Below are positions 46,979 through 56,035 of a stretch of DNA of 64,000 bases, in pieces (the stretch's first letter is position 1; every line of letters begins with the position of its first letter). Under the pieces are notes generated by a model. It saw only the letters and a list, made by a program, of their open reading frames with translations, did not search any database and was not told where the DNA came from. The DNA is from an uncultured Paracoccaceae bacterium (GTDB taxonomy: Bacteria; Pseudomonadota; Alphaproteobacteria; Rhodobacterales; Rhodobacteraceae), in NCBI GenBank assembly GCA_947503175.1, contig CANNCO010000001.1, forward strand, positions 434,001 to 498,000, given 5' to 3'. The position numbers and the translations under genes are program-made.

Positions 46979-48274
46979 ATGCTGAAAGACGAAGATCGCA
47001 TCTTTACGAATATCTACGGGATGCATGACCGGACGCTGGCGGGTGCGAAGGCGCGCGGCCATTGGGACGGCACGGCGGGGATTATTCAGAAGGGCGCGGA
47101 CTGGATCGTCGACCAGATGAAGGAGTCGGGCCTGCGCGGACGCGGCGGAGCCGGCTTTCCGACCGGTCTGAAGTGGTCCTTCATGCCGAAGGAAAGCGAC
47201 GGTCGCCCAAGCTATCTGGTGGTCAATGCCGACGAGAGCGAGCCCGGGACCTGCAAGGACCGCGAGATCATGCGGCACGATCCGCATACGCTGATCGAAG
47301 GGTGCCTTATCGCGAGCTTCGCCATGCAGGCCCATGCCTGCTATATCTATATCCGGGGTGAGTATATCCGCGAGCGGGAGGCGCTTCAGGCCGCGATCGA
47401 CGAAGCCTATGAAGCGGGGCTTGTGGGCCCCAATGCCTGCAAGTCGGGCTGGGATTTCGACATCTATCTGCATCACGGGGCAGGCGCCTATATCTGTGGC
47501 GAGGAAACGGCGCTTCTGGAAAGCCTTGAGGGCCGCAAGGGCATGCCGCGGATGAAGCCGCCATTTCCCGCTGGTGCGGGGCTGTACGGCTGCCCGACCA
47601 CGGTGAACAACGTGGAATCCATTGCCGTTGTGCCCACGATCCTGCGGCGCGGAGCAGGGTGGTTCACGCAATTCGGACGCCCGAACAATTCGGGCACCAA
47701 GCTGTTCGCGATCTCGGGCCATGTGAACAACCCCTGCGTGGTCGAAGAGGCCATGTCGATCACCTTCGAAGAACTGATCGAGACCCATTGCGGCGGCATT
47801 CGCGGCGGCTGGGACAACCTCAAGGCGGTGATCCCCGGCGGATCGTCCGTGCCTTGCCTTCGCGGTGAAACCATGCGCGAGGCGATCATGGATTTCGACT
47901 ATCTGCGCGAGCAGAGGTCGGGTCTGGGCACCGCCGCGGTGATCGTCATGGATCAGAGCACGGATATCATCAAGGCAATCTGGCGGTTGTCGGCGTTCTA
48001 CAAGCATGAGTCCTGCGGCCAGTGCACGCCCTGCCGGGAAGGCACGGGCTGGATGATGCGGGTCATGGACCGGCTGGTGAAGGGCGAGGCAGAGGTCGAG
48101 GAAATCGACATGCTGCTGGATGTCACGAAGCAGGTCGAGGGCCACACGATCTGTGCGTTGGGCGATGCGGCGGCCTGGCCCATTCAGGGCCTGATCCGGC
48201 ACTTCCGGGACGAGATCGAGGACCGGATCAAGGCGAAGCGGACGGGCAAGGTTACAGCGGTGGCGGCGGAGTAG
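46979..48274 (+). CDS. nuoF: NADH-quinone oxidoreductase subunit F
   Basis: The 431-residue NADH-binding subunit with FMN and a 4Fe-4S cluster (N3). [16 protein letters not shown] near residues 50-65 binds [19 protein letters not shown] near residue 172 and the FMN region follow, and the cluster ligands are in [15 protein letters not shown] near residue 344 plus a later Cys in [12 protein letters not shown]. The ATG at 46979 gives the standard N-terminus [14 protein letters not shown]. Confidence 0.97.
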   Translation: MLKDEDRIFTNIYGMHDRTLAGAKARGHWDGTAGIIQKGADWIVDQMKESGLRGRGGAGFPTGLKWSFMPKESDGRPSYLVVNADESEPGTCKDREIMRHDPHTLIEGCLIASFAMQAHACYIYIRGEYIREREALQAAIDEAYEAGLVGPNACKSGWDFDIYLHHGAGAYICGEETALLESLEGRKGMPRMKPPFPAGAGLYGCPTTVNNVESIAVVPTILRRGAGWFTQFGRPNNSGTKLFAISGHVNNPCVVEEAMSITFEELIETHCGGIRGGWDNLKAVIPGGSSVPCLRGETMREAIMDFDYLREQRSGLGTAAVIVMDQSTDIIKAIWRLSAFYKHESCGQCTPCREGTGWMMRVMDRLVKGEAEVEEIDMLLDVTKQVEGHTICALGDAAAWPIQGLIRHFRDEIEDRIKAKRTGKVTAVAAE

Positions 48275-48277
48275 GGG

Positions 48278-48553
48278 GTGATTGTGCAAACGGTCCTCTT
48301 TTATCTTCCGATCATGGTCAGCGCGGCGGCGCTGCCGGTCGTGTTTCAGAAGCTCGGGCACCCCAAGAAGCTTGTTCTGCTGACGTGCCTGCCGTTGATC
48401 GTGAGCGTGTTTTCCCTTTTGGCCGCGCTAACGGGCGAGGGGACGCCGCCCTTTGGCGCGACGGGCCTCTGGGGCGTTGCGGCGCTCTGTGTGGTGCTGG
48501 CGATTAACCCGCAACGCGCCCCTCAGCGGCCCGAAGACGGAGGGCGCAGCTGA
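48278..48553 (+). CDS. small membrane protein (91 aa) after nuoF
   Basis: GTG at 48278, three bases after the nuoF stop, or GTG at 48284. The product has three hydrophobic segments: VQTVLFYLPIMVSAAALPVV, LVLLTCLPLIVSVFSLLAAL and GLWGVAALCVVLAI, then a basic and polar tail. The stop overlaps the start of the DUF3291 gene by one base. No family is recognised; the tight spacing favours a true gene. Confidence 0.65.
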   Translation: MIVQTVLFYLPIMVSAAALPVVFQKLGHPKKLVLLTCLPLIVSVFSLLAALTGEGTPPFGATGLWGVAALCVVLAINPQRAPQRPEDGGRS

Positions 48554-49038
48554 TGGCCCGGCATCTGGCGCAACTGAACGTGGGTCGCCTTGTGGCCGAT
48601 ACAGACGATCCGCGCGTGGCGGAGTTCATGGCCAATCTCGACCGGGTGAACGGACTGGGCAAGCGCAGCCCCGGTTTTGTCTGGATGATGGAAGGATCGG
48701 GAGAACCCGGGCAGGGCAATACCGAGGCCAAGATCGACGGCGATCCGCGTTATGTGGCGAACCTGACGGTCTGGGAGGACGTGGCGAGCCTTGAGCATTT
48801 CGTCTGGAACACCATCCACCGGCAGTTCTATGAGCGGAAGGCCGAGTGGTTCGAGGTTCTGGGGCAGATGCATTTCGTCATGTGGTGGGTTGAAGCGGGG
48901 CACCGGCCGACGCTGGAGGAGGCGCTGGCGCGGCTGGAGCATCTGAAGGCCCATGGCGCGAGCGAGCATGCGTTCGACTGGGCCTATGCGAAGGACGCGA
49001 CGCTGTGGCAGACGCGCGCCTGTGGGACGGCGGCATGA
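48553..49038 (+). CDS. DUF3291 family protein (ABM-like dimeric alpha-beta barrel)
   Basis: A 161-residue protein matching DUF3291: AQLNVGRLVADTDDPRVAEF at the start, the SPGFVWMM strand near residue 42, YVANLTVWEDVASLEHFVW near residues 68-86 and FVMWWVEAGHRPTLEEA near residue 112. The fold is related to antibiotic-biosynthesis monooxygenase-like barrels, some of which bind heme, but the function of this family is not known. It overlaps both neighbours and lies between nuoF and nuoG. Confidence 0.83.
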   Translation: MARHLAQLNVGRLVADTDDPRVAEFMANLDRVNGLGKRSPGFVWMMEGSGEPGQGNTEAKIDGDPRYVANLTVWEDVASLEHFVWNTIHRQFYERKAEWFEVLGQMHFVMWWVEAGHRPTLEEALARLEHLKAHGASEHAFDWAYAKDATLWQTRACGTAA

Positions 49039-49439
49039 TACGGTTTGCAGCCATTGGGGCCCTGACGGCGGCGCCTGCTTTCGCGCAGGATGACGTTGAA
49101 CTGCGGCCCGCGCCCGAGTGGTTCGTGGAGGCCGTTGTGGCCGTGACGACCGCCGAGCAACTGGCGCGGTCCTGTTCGACCCTCAGCCTTGAGGGCCAGA
49201 CCGTGCATGAGGCCACGACCGAGGTGATAGTGCGGCTTCGGGAAGCCGGGTTTGACACCGATCGCCCCGATGGCGGGATGGAACCTTCGACCGAGGCGTT
49301 CCGGGCCCATCAGAACGCGTTCCTGGACAAGCATGGGTTGTCGGGTGAGATCACCGAAGAGATGGTCTGTGCCGCCGGACGGGCGGAGATGGCGGAAGGC
49401 AGCAAGATCGGCGAATATCTGATGGAGATGCCGGGATGA
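49035..49439 (+). CDS. exported protein resembling DUF5333
   Basis: A 134-residue protein with a short signal peptide ([17 protein letters not shown], cut before QDD). The mature part has two cysteines ([19 protein letters not shown]) and ends with [17 protein letters not shown], which resembles the C-terminal signature of DUF5333 proteins of Rhodobacteraceae as remembered. ATGA overlap with the DUF3291 gene fixes the start; an upstream in-frame ATG at 49005 would destroy the signal peptide. Confidence 0.7.
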   Translation: MIRFAAIGALTAAPAFAQDDVELRPAPEWFVEAVVAVTTAEQLARSCSTLSLEGQTVHEATTEVIVRLREAGFDTDRPDGGMEPSTEAFRAHQNAFLDKHGLSGEITEEMVCAAGRAEMAEGSKIGEYLMEMPG

Positions 49440-49648
49440 GTGTGACGACCGGCATTGCAAATGGTATGATGCACGTTATGGGGCTGCGGCGCATGGCCCG
49501 CAGTCTTCCGGAGGCGCGTCATGTACGCGGTCACACGGAGCATCTGCAAGAAAACGAGATCACGAGGGGCGATATGACGGCGGCGCGTGCCGCCTGTTGC
49601 CGAGGCATTCGGGAAGAGGCCCAGACGGGTCGCTTCCTTCGAGGATAA
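49436..49648 (+). CDS. doubtful 70-aa frame before nuoG
   Basis: ATG overlaps the preceding stop (ATGA), the pattern of the real genes here. The product is polar, rich in Arg and Met, with two adjacent Cys (AARAACCRG), and shows neither signal peptide nor domain. A GGCGGC-GCGT-GCCGCC hairpin (49579-49594) lies inside it, so part of the stretch may be an RNA element rather than coding. If not a gene, this is about 225 bp of spacer before nuoG. Confidence 0.3.
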   Translation: MSVTTGIANGMMHVMGLRRMARSLPEARHVRGHTEHLQENEITRGDMTAARAACCRGIREEAQTGRFLRG

Positions 49649-49665
49649 ATGGAGAGCATGTGAGC

Positions 49666-51684
49666 ATGTCTGACCTGCGCACAATCATCATCGACGACCA
49701 CGAAATCGAGGTGGATCCGGCGCTGACGCTGATCCAGGCCTGTGAGCAGGCTGGGATCGAAATCCCGCGCTTCTGCTATCACGAGCGGCTTTCGATTGCC
49801 GGAAACTGCCGGATGTGTCTGGTCGAGGTCGTGGGCGGACCACCGAAACCCGCGGCAAGCTGTGCCATGCAGGTGCGCGATCTGCGGCCCGGCAAGGATG
49901 GCGAGCCGCCGATGATCAAGACCAACAGCCCGATGGTCAAGAAGGCCCGCGAGGGCGTGATGGAGTTCCTGCTGATCAACCATCCGCTCGATTGCCCGAT
50001 CTGCGATCAGGGGGGCGAATGCGACCTGCAGGATCAGGCGATGGCCTACGGCGTTGATTTCTCACGCTTCCGCGAGCCGAAGCGGGCGGTGGACGACATG
50101 GACCTTGGGCCGCTCGTGGGTACCGCAATGACGCGGTGCATTTCCTGCACGCGCTGCGTGAGGTTCATCACCGAAGTAGCGGGGATGCCGGAACTGGGCC
50201 AGACGGGCCGGGGCGAGGACGCGGAGATTACCAGTTATCTTGGCCAGACGCTCGATTCCGAGTTGCAGGGCAATATCGTCGATCTGTGCCCCGTGGGCGC
50301 GCTGACATCGAAGCCCTATGCCTTTACCGCGCGGCCTTGGGAACTGACCAAGACCGAAACCATCGACGTGATGGATGCTTTGGGCAGTAATATCCGCGTG
50401 GATACCAAGGGGCGGGAGGTGATGCGCATCCTTCCCCGGAACCATGACGGGGTGAACGAGGAATGGCTGGCCGACCGGTCGCGCTATGTCTGGGACGGGC
50501 TGCGGCGGCAGCGGCTGGACAAGCCCTATGTCCGGAAGGACGGCAAACTGGCGGTGGTCACGTGGCCGGAGGCGCTGGCGGCGGCGGCGGACGCGATCAA
50601 GGGCCGCAAGCTTGCGGGTCTCGTGGGCGATCTGGCCCCCGTGGAAGTGGCTTTTGCGCTGAAGCAGTTGGTCGACGGTCAGGGCGGTTCGGTCGAGTGC
50701 CGGGTGGATGGCGCGAAACTGCCCGCCGGGAACCGGTCGGGTTATGTGGGCACCGGGACTGTCGAGGAGATCGAGGATGCGCAGGCGATCATGCTGATCG
50801 GGTGCAATCCGCGCACCGAGATGCCGGTTCTGAACGCGCGCATTCGCAAAGCGTGGAGCCGGGGCGCTAAGGTTGGGGTCGTCGGCCAACCCGTTGATCT
50901 GACATATGATTACTTCCATCTGGGGACGGGCCGGGACGGGCTGACCAAGCTTAATGAAGGCTCAAAACAGGATGCGCTGTCGCGGCGAACCTATGTGATC
51001 GTCGGTCAGGGCGCGTTGCGCGGTGAGGATGGGGCGGCGGTTCTTGCCCATGCCATGGCGTTCGCCGAGGCGACCGAGTCGAAGTTCCTTGTATTGCATC
51101 AGGCCGCTGGTCGCGTGGGCGCGATGGATGCGGGTGCTGTGACCGAGGGCGGCGTCGATGCCGCGCTTGACGGTGCCGAGACGGTATTTGCGCTGGGTGT
51201 GGACGAGATGGACATCCCCGCAGGCCCCACCGTGATCTATCAGGGCAGCCATGGGGACCGGGGCGCGCATCGCGCCGATATCATCCTGCCCGGGGCCGCA
51301 TGGACCGAGGAACAGGGCTTGTTCGTGAACACCGAGGGTCGTCCGCAGCTTGCGCTGCGCGCGGGCTTTCCGCCGGGTGAGGCGAAGGAAAACTGGGCGA
51401 TCCTGCGGGCGCTGTCCGCCGAACTGGGCGCGACGCAGCCGTGGGACAGCCTTGCGGAACTGCGTCAGGGGCTGGTGGCGGAGGTGCCGCATCTGGCACG
51501 GATTGACCAGGTGCCTGAAAACGAATGGCAGGCCGAGCCTGCCGCGCCGATGGGGCAGGGCGATTTCGCGCCCGGCTTGACCTCTCACTACCTGACCAAC
51601 CCGATCCAGCGGGCATCCGAAGTGATGGCGGACCTGACGGCCTTGGCCGCCGAGCGCCGGGCGGGCAAACTGGCAGCAGAATAG
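49666..51684 (+). CDS. nuoG: NADH-quinone oxidoreductase subunit G
   Basis: The 672-residue large iron-sulfur subunit of the NADH dehydrogenase arm. The N-terminal domain has [19 protein letters not shown] near residues 34-52 (2Fe-2S), the His-Cys ligands in [17 protein letters not shown] near residue 106 (N5), and [10 protein letters not shown] near residue 156 (N4). The C-terminal part is the molybdopterin-oxidoreductase-like fold without a cofactor. The ATG at 49666 is chosen over in-frame starts upstream because it begins [17 protein letters not shown] lipoprotein-like gene follows five bases later. Confidence 0.96.
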   Translation: MSDLRTIIIDDHEIEVDPALTLIQACEQAGIEIPRFCYHERLSIAGNCRMCLVEVVGGPPKPAASCAMQVRDLRPGKDGEPPMIKTNSPMVKKAREGVMEFLLINHPLDCPICDQGGECDLQDQAMAYGVDFSRFREPKRAVDDMDLGPLVGTAMTRCISCTRCVRFITEVAGMPELGQTGRGEDAEITSYLGQTLDSELQGNIVDLCPVGALTSKPYAFTARPWELTKTETIDVMDALGSNIRVDTKGREVMRILPRNHDGVNEEWLADRSRYVWDGLRRQRLDKPYVRKDGKLAVVTWPEALAAAADAIKGRKLAGLVGDLAPVEVAFALKQLVDGQGGSVECRVDGAKLPAGNRSGYVGTGTVEEIEDAQAIMLIGCNPRTEMPVLNARIRKAWSRGAKVGVVGQPVDLTYDYFHLGTGRDGLTKLNEGSKQDALSRRTYVIVGQGALRGEDGAAVLAHAMAFAEATESKFLVLHQAAGRVGAMDAGAVTEGGVDAALDGAETVFALGVDEMDIPAGPTVIYQGSHGDRGAHRADIILPGAAWTEEQGLFVNTEGRPQLALRAGFPPGEAKENWAILRALSAELGATQPWDSLAELRQGLVAEVPHLARIDQVPENEWQAEPAAPMGQGDFAPGLTSHYLTNPIQRASEVMADLTALAAERRAGKLAAE

Positions 51685-51689
51685 GTGCG

Positions 51690-52064
51690 ATGGGGGTACG
51701 TCTAATGAGCATCCTCGTGGCATCACTAACCGGTGCCTGCGCGTCGGGTGGCGAACCCGGAACGACCGGACCCGCAACGGCGTCCTTTCTGACTGACGAT
51801 CTGTTGCAGGTCGAAGTGGCACTGGCCGGTGCAGTCGCGCCCGAGGCGCTACGCCAGATAACGGATTGCGCGGCCTCAGAAGCGATTTTGCTGCGGAATA
51901 ATGCATTCGCGCGACATGTACGCACGACTCTTGTGGAAGAGGCTGGTAACTCTCGCGCCGATACGGTTTACACCGTCTCGCCGACCCTGCCGGCCGGATC
52001 TTTCGCAATAGATGCGCAAACGACGGCAGAGGCCTGCCGTGAACAAGGACTTTCAGGGGTATAA
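51690..52064 (+). CDS. putative exported protein or lipoprotein between nuoG and nuoH
   Basis: A 124-residue protein with a hydrophobic start (MGVRLMSILVASLTGACASG). The Cys could be lipidated, but the residues before it (TGA) are not an ideal lipobox, so a cleaved signal peptide is also possible. The mature part has Cys in ITDCAASEA and EACREQG. No family is recognised. It lies five bases after nuoG and six bases before nuoH. A second ATG at 51705 is possible. Confidence 0.62.
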   Translation: MGVRLMSILVASLTGACASGGEPGTTGPATASFLTDDLLQVEVALAGAVAPEALRQITDCAASEAILLRNNAFARHVRTTLVEEAGNSRADTVYTVSPTLPAGSFAIDAQTTAEACREQGLSGV

Positions 52065-52070
52065 CCGCGG

Positions 52071-53108
52071 ATGGCAGATTTTCTGATGACCCCGGCCGGG
52101 ATTGCCCTGACCATCGCCGCCCAGTGTTTGCTGGTGATCGGTTTCGTCATGGTCAGCCTGCTGTTTCTCGTCTATGGCGACCGCAAGATCTGGGCCGCGG
52201 TCCAGATGCGCCGTGGCCCGAACGTCGTGGGCGCATTCGGCCTGTTGCAGACGGTGGCCGATGCCCTGAAATACGTGGTGAAGGAAATCGTCATCCCGGC
52301 CGGTGCGGATCGCACCGTGTTCATAATGGCACCGATGGTGTCCTTTGTCCTCGCGCTGATCGCATGGGCGGTGATCCCGTTCAACGACACATGGGTTCTG
52401 GCCGATATCAACGTGGCGATCCTTTACGTCTTCGCGATCTCGTCGCTTGAGGTTTATGGCGTGATCATGGGCGGTTGGGCGTCGAACTCGAAGTACCCGT
52501 TCCTCGGATCCTTGAGGTCGGCGGCGCAGATGATCTCCTACGAGGTGTCGATCGGCCTGATCATCATCGGGGTGATCATCTCGACCGGATCGCTGAACTT
52601 CGGCGATATCGTCGATGCGCAGGACACGAATTGGGGTTTCTTTGGCTGGTACTGGCTGCCGCATCTGCCCATGGTGGCGTTGTTCTTCATCTCGGCACTG
52701 GCCGAGACGAACCGGCCACCCTTTGACCTGCCGGAGGCGGAGTCGGAACTCGTTGCGGGATATCAGGTGGAGTATTCGTCGACCCCGTTCCTCTTGTTCA
52801 TGGCGGGCGAGTACATCGCGATCTTCCTGATGTGCGCGCTGATGACGCTGCTGTTCTTTGGCGGCTGGCTGTCGCCCATCCCGTTCATTCCTGATAGCCC
52901 GTTGTGGATGGTGGCGAAGATGGCGTTCTTCTTTTTCCTCTTCGCCATGGTGAAGGCGATCACGCCGCGCTACCGCTATGACCAGCTGATGCGGATCGGG
53001 TGGAAAGTGTTCCTGCCGTTCAGCCTGGGCTGGGTCGTGTTCGTGGCGTTCATGGCGCATTTCGGGGTGTTCGGCGGGCTTTACGCGCGCTGGGCAGTGG
53101 GGGGGTGA
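52071..53108 (+). CDS. nuoH: NADH-quinone oxidoreductase subunit H
   Basis: The 345-residue membrane subunit that joins the Q module to the membrane arm, with eight or so helices. Key loops include [17 protein letters not shown] near residue 35, [21 protein letters not shown] in two parts near residue 212, and the E-rich cytoplasmic loop that lines the quinone entry. Its stop overlaps the next start (TGATG). Confidence 0.97.
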   Translation: MADFLMTPAGIALTIAAQCLLVIGFVMVSLLFLVYGDRKIWAAVQMRRGPNVVGAFGLLQTVADALKYVVKEIVIPAGADRTVFIMAPMVSFVLALIAWAVIPFNDTWVLADINVAILYVFAISSLEVYGVIMGGWASNSKYPFLGSLRSAAQMISYEVSIGLIIIGVIISTGSLNFGDIVDAQDTNWGFFGWYWLPHLPMVALFFISALAETNRPPFDLPEAESELVAGYQVEYSSTPFLLFMAGEYIAIFLMCALMTLLFFGGWLSPIPFIPDSPLWMVAKMAFFFFLFAMVKAITPRYRYDQLMRIGWKVFLPFSLGWVVFVAFMAHFGVFGGLYARWAVGG

Positions 53109-53719
53109 TGCGGCGGATGGCAGTAGCCTCTATGATATGCGTTGCGCCGACTTCGGTTCCGGCCGCCACAGACGGCGAAGTCTTCGCGGCGGTGATCGAC
53201 TACGTGCGCGCCGAGTGCGCCGAAGCCTTCGAGGCTCACGAGGCGCTCTGGCCGGACGAAGATTCCGGGCTGAGTGTTGCCTGGCAGGTTCTTGCGGACC
53301 GGAACTCTGATCGTGAAACACGGCTGCCGCTACCGCTGGACGCGGAGTTGACTAGAGTTTTGGCGTGGAACACTTCGAACTATGCGCTGATAGACGATCT
53401 CGTTTTCGTGGTGTCCTATGCCAATCGCGATGAGCCGCCACCTGCGGAGTGGATCGAGAGATACAGACGGCTGGCGCAGCGCCTCGGTGCGGCCGTCGAT
53501 GTCTATAACTGCCTGCGTCCAACCGATCAGGAATTTGCGGTGTTTGAAGCTGCAGGTGGCGCCAAGGAGCTGACGGGTTACGCTGTGTCGATGGATTGTC
53601 TCGCGAGCGTCGCTGGACGAATGGCGAGTATTTTCCGCGATTTCGAAGGCGATGCGATCCACGCCAATCTACAGCCGCTCAGGTTGGAGCGAGAGCAATG
53701 TGAGAGGGTAAACCGATGA
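53108..53719 (+). CDS. exported hypothetical protein between nuoH and nuoI
   Basis: A 203-residue protein with a probable signal peptide ([20 protein letters not shown]). The mature domain is acidic and helical with cysteines in [22 protein letters not shown] and EQCERV, again an even number suggesting disulfides. No family is recognised. The base composition looks somewhat less GC-rich than that of nuoH. The start overlaps the nuoH stop and the stop overlaps nuoI (ATGA). An upstream frame extension to 53000 lies inside nuoH and is rejected. Confidence 0.7.
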   Translation: MRRMAVASMICVAPTSVPAATDGEVFAAVIDYVRAECAEAFEAHEALWPDEDSGLSVAWQVLADRNSDRETRLPLPLDAELTRVLAWNTSNYALIDDLVFVVSYANRDEPPPAEWIERYRRLAQRLGAAVDVYNCLRPTDQEFAVFEAAGGAKELTGYAVSMDCLASVAGRMASIFRDFEGDAIHANLQPLRLEREQCERVNR

Positions 53720-54210
53720 CCCAGATCGACTGGAACAGAGCCGGCAAGTACTTCCTTCTGGCTGATTTTGTGAAGGGCTTCGGGCTTGGCCTGAAGTATT
53801 TCTTCGCACCAAAGGCGACGCTGAACTATCCCCATGAGAAGGGGCCGCTTAGTCCCCGTTTCCGGGGCGAACACGCTCTGCGCCGGTATCCCAATGGCGA
53901 AGAACGATGCATCGCCTGTAAGCTGTGCGAGGCGATCTGCCCCGCGCAGGCGATCACTATCGACGCGGAACCCCGCGAGGATGGCAGCCGCCGGACGACC
54001 CGCTACGACATCGACATGACCAAGTGTATCTATTGCGGGTTCTGTCAGGAGGCCTGTCCGGTCGATGCCATCGTCGAGGGGCCGAATTTCGAGTTCGCGA
54101 CCGAGACGCGGGAAGAGTTGTTTTATGACAAGGCGAAGCTTCTGGAAAACGGCGACCGGTGGGAGGCCGAGATTGCCAAGAACCTGGAACTGGATGCGCC
54201 TTACAGATGA
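53716..54210 (+). CDS. nuoI: NADH-quinone oxidoreductase subunit I
   Basis: The 164-residue ferredoxin-like subunit carrying two 4Fe-4S clusters (N6a, N6b). The motifs [12 protein letters not shown] near residue 62 and [12 protein letters not shown] near residue 102 hold all eight ligands. The N-terminus [11 protein letters not shown] is typical. It is followed by two carboxymuconolactone-decarboxylase-like genes, the first overlapping its stop (ATGA). Confidence 0.97.
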   Translation: MTQIDWNRAGKYFLLADFVKGFGLGLKYFFAPKATLNYPHEKGPLSPRFRGEHALRRYPNGEERCIACKLCEAICPAQAITIDAEPREDGSRRTTRYDIDMTKCIYCGFCQEACPVDAIVEGPNFEFATETREELFYDKAKLLENGDRWEAEIAKNLELDAPYR

Positions 54211-54608
54211 CGTCCCAGCCACATAAGGACGCGTATGGACGCGGCAAGGATTTGTCCGAGACTTATAATCCCGGTCTCGAGGATGCTTTGCGCGCGCGCT
54301 ATGACGCGCTTTTGCCGGGCATGGCCCGGAGCATGGTGGAAGTGCCCTGGGGGCATTTCTACAGCCGCGGCGTGTTGGACGATAAGACCCGATTTCTTGC
54401 CACGATTGCCGGGCTTACGGCCATGGGCGGGCAGACACGACCGCAGTTGAAGGTGCATGTGGGAAGCGCGCGGCGCGCCGGGGCCAGCCGCGAAGAGATA
54501 GCCGAGGTCATCTTTCAGATGGCGATGTATGGTGGATTTCCTTCCGCGATCAATGCGTTGAACGCGGCGATTGAGGTATTCGAGGACGAGAAGGGCAAGG
54601 ATGACTGA
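54207..54608 (+). CDS. carboxymuconolactone decarboxylase-like protein, copy 1
   Basis: A 133-residue helical protein of the CMD/AhpD-like superfamily. The family core runs [20 protein letters not shown] near residues 55-75, then [22 protein letters not shown] near residues 77-100, and ends with [13 protein letters not shown]. It lacks the CxxC peroxidase motif of AhpD, so it is not a classic peroxidase. ATGA overlap with nuoI and an 8-bp overlap with a related gene place it in the operon. Its substrate is unknown. Confidence 0.85.
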   Translation: MTSQPHKDAYGRGKDLSETYNPGLEDALRARYDALLPGMARSMVEVPWGHFYSRGVLDDKTRFLATIAGLTAMGGQTRPQLKVHVGSARRAGASREEIAEVIFQMAMYGGFPSAINALNAAIEVFEDEKGKDD

Positions 54609-55014
54609 GACGCCTTCAAACCCCTTCGCGGACATGATGGCCATGGGTCAGGAATGGGCGAAGTCCGTGAATCCCGCCCTTGAGCATTTCACGCCCAAGG
54701 GATTCGAGGCGTTGTTTCCGACGATGCCCAAGGATTTGATGGAAACCTTCATGGGCAAGACGTTCAACCCCGAAGGACTGGATGCCAAGACAAAGCTGCT
54801 CTTGACCCTTTCGTCGCTGACGATCATGGGGGCGCAGGCCGAGGCGCAGGTTCGGATCACCGTGCGCCATGCGGTCGAAGCCGGGGCCACGAAACAGGAA
54901 ATTGCGGAAACCATCGGCCTTGCGGGCCTGTTCGGGGGTGTTCCGGCGATGACCAAGGCCATGGAGCTTGCCCAGGAGGTTCTGGATGCGGGCGAAGAGG
55001 AGACGGACGCATGA
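54601..55014 (+). CDS. carboxymuconolactone decarboxylase-like protein, copy 2
   Basis: A 137-residue paralogue of the preceding protein: [20 protein letters not shown], then [22 protein letters not shown] and [14 protein letters not shown] align with copy 1. It also lacks CxxC. An N-terminal segment rich in Met and Phe ([18 protein letters not shown]) is different from copy 1. The two may form a hetero-oligomer. The stop overlaps nuoJ (ATGA). Confidence 0.85.
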   Translation: MTETPSNPFADMMAMGQEWAKSVNPALEHFTPKGFEALFPTMPKDLMETFMGKTFNPEGLDAKTKLLLTLSSLTIMGAQAEAQVRITVRHAVEAGATKQEIAETIGLAGLFGGVPAMTKAMELAQEVLDAGEEETDA

Positions 55015-55619
55015 CGGCAGCGGCATTTGCCTTTTACCTGTTCGCGCTTTCGACGATTGCAGGCGGGCTGTTTACGGTGGTCAGCCGGAACCCGGTGCAT
55101 TCGGTGTTGTGGCTGATCCTCGCTTTTCTGTCCTCGGCGGGCCTGTTCGTTCTTCTGGGAGCCGAGTTCGTGGCGATGCTTCTGATCATCGTCTACGTGG
55201 GCGCGGTGGCAGTGCTGTTCCTGTTCGTCGTGATGATGCTGGACGTGGATTTCGCCGAGTTGAAGGCGGAAATGGCGAAATACGTGCCTTTGGCGCTGCT
55301 GATCGGGGTGGTTCTGATCATGCAGTTGGGCATTGCCTTTGGCGTCTGGCAGTTCGCCGAAGAGGCCGAAAGCATGCGGGCGGCGGTCACGCCCGAGGAT
55401 CAGCACAATACCCAAGCCCTGGGGATGCTGCTTTATGACAAGTACATCCTGCTGTTTCAGCTTGCAGGCCTGATCCTGCTGGTGGCCATGGTGGGTGCGA
55501 TTGTCCTGACCCTGCGGCACCGGAGCGACATCAAGCGTCAGGATGTACTGGCACAGATGTATCGCGATCCGGCAAAGGCGATGGAGCTGAAAGACGTCAA
55601 ACCGGGGCAGGGGCTTTGA
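55011..55619 (+). CDS. nuoJ: NADH-quinone oxidoreductase subunit J
   Basis: The 202-residue membrane subunit with five helices. The conserved helix with the pi-bulge glycine and Glu region appears as [21 protein letters not shown] near residues 58-78. The C-terminal 40 residues are polar. Its stop overlaps the TTG of the 35-aa gene. Confidence 0.96.
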   Translation: MTAAAFAFYLFALSTIAGGLFTVVSRNPVHSVLWLILAFLSSAGLFVLLGAEFVAMLLIIVYVGAVAVLFLFVVMMLDVDFAELKAEMAKYVPLALLIGVVLIMQLGIAFGVWQFAEEAESMRAAVTPEDQHNTQALGMLLYDKYILLFQLAGLILLVAMVGAIVLTLRHRSDIKRQDVLAQMYRDPAKAMELKDVKPGQGL

Positions 55620-55723
55620 ACCAGTTTGCCCCCTTCCTGCCGATCCTTGGCATCGTCGCGTTGGTGATCGTGTCGGTGCAGCGGCGGCGGGACAAGAAAA
55701 AGAGATTTGAGGGACGGAAATGA
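55616..55723 (+). CDS. 35-aa single-helix membrane protein between nuoJ and nuoK
   Basis: A TTG start overlapping the nuoJ stop (TTGA) and a TGA stop overlapping the nuoK start (ATGA) frame exactly 35 codons. The product is [20 protein letters not shown] followed by a strongly basic tail ([15 protein letters not shown]), predicting one membrane helix with the C-terminus in the cytoplasm by the positive-inside rule. It fills the whole 100-bp gap. Overlap at both ends and the sensible topology argue for a gene; the TTG start and small size are the weak points. Confidence 0.6.
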   Translation: MNQFAPFLPILGIVALVIVSVQRRRDKKKRFEGRK

Positions 55724-56031
55724 TCGGACTTGAACACTATCTGACGGTGGCTGCCGTCCTGTTCGTCATTGGGATTTTCGGACTGTTCCTGAACCGCAAG
55801 AACGTGATCATCCTGTTGATGTCCATCGAGTTGATCCTTCTGGCGGTGAATATCAACTTCATCGCGTTTTCGTCCCATCTGGGCCTGAACGATCTGGTGG
55901 GGCAGGTGTTCACGCTGTTTATCCTGACCGTCGCCGCCGCCGAGGCCGCGATCGGCCTTGCCATTCTTGTCTGTTTCTTCCGCAACCGCGGCACGATCGA
56001 CGTCGAAGACGTCAACGTGATGAAAGGCTGA
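55720..56031 (+). CDS. nuoK: NADH-quinone oxidoreductase subunit K
   Basis: The 103-residue membrane subunit with three helices. The conserved glutamates lie in [16 protein letters not shown] near residue 37 and [13 protein letters not shown] near residue 72. nuoL follows after four bases. Confidence 0.97.
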   Translation: MIGLEHYLTVAAVLFVIGIFGLFLNRKNVIILLMSIELILLAVNINFIAFSSHLGLNDLVGQVFTLFILTVAAAEAAIGLAILVCFFRNRGTIDVEDVNVMKG

Positions 56032-56035
56032 TCCC

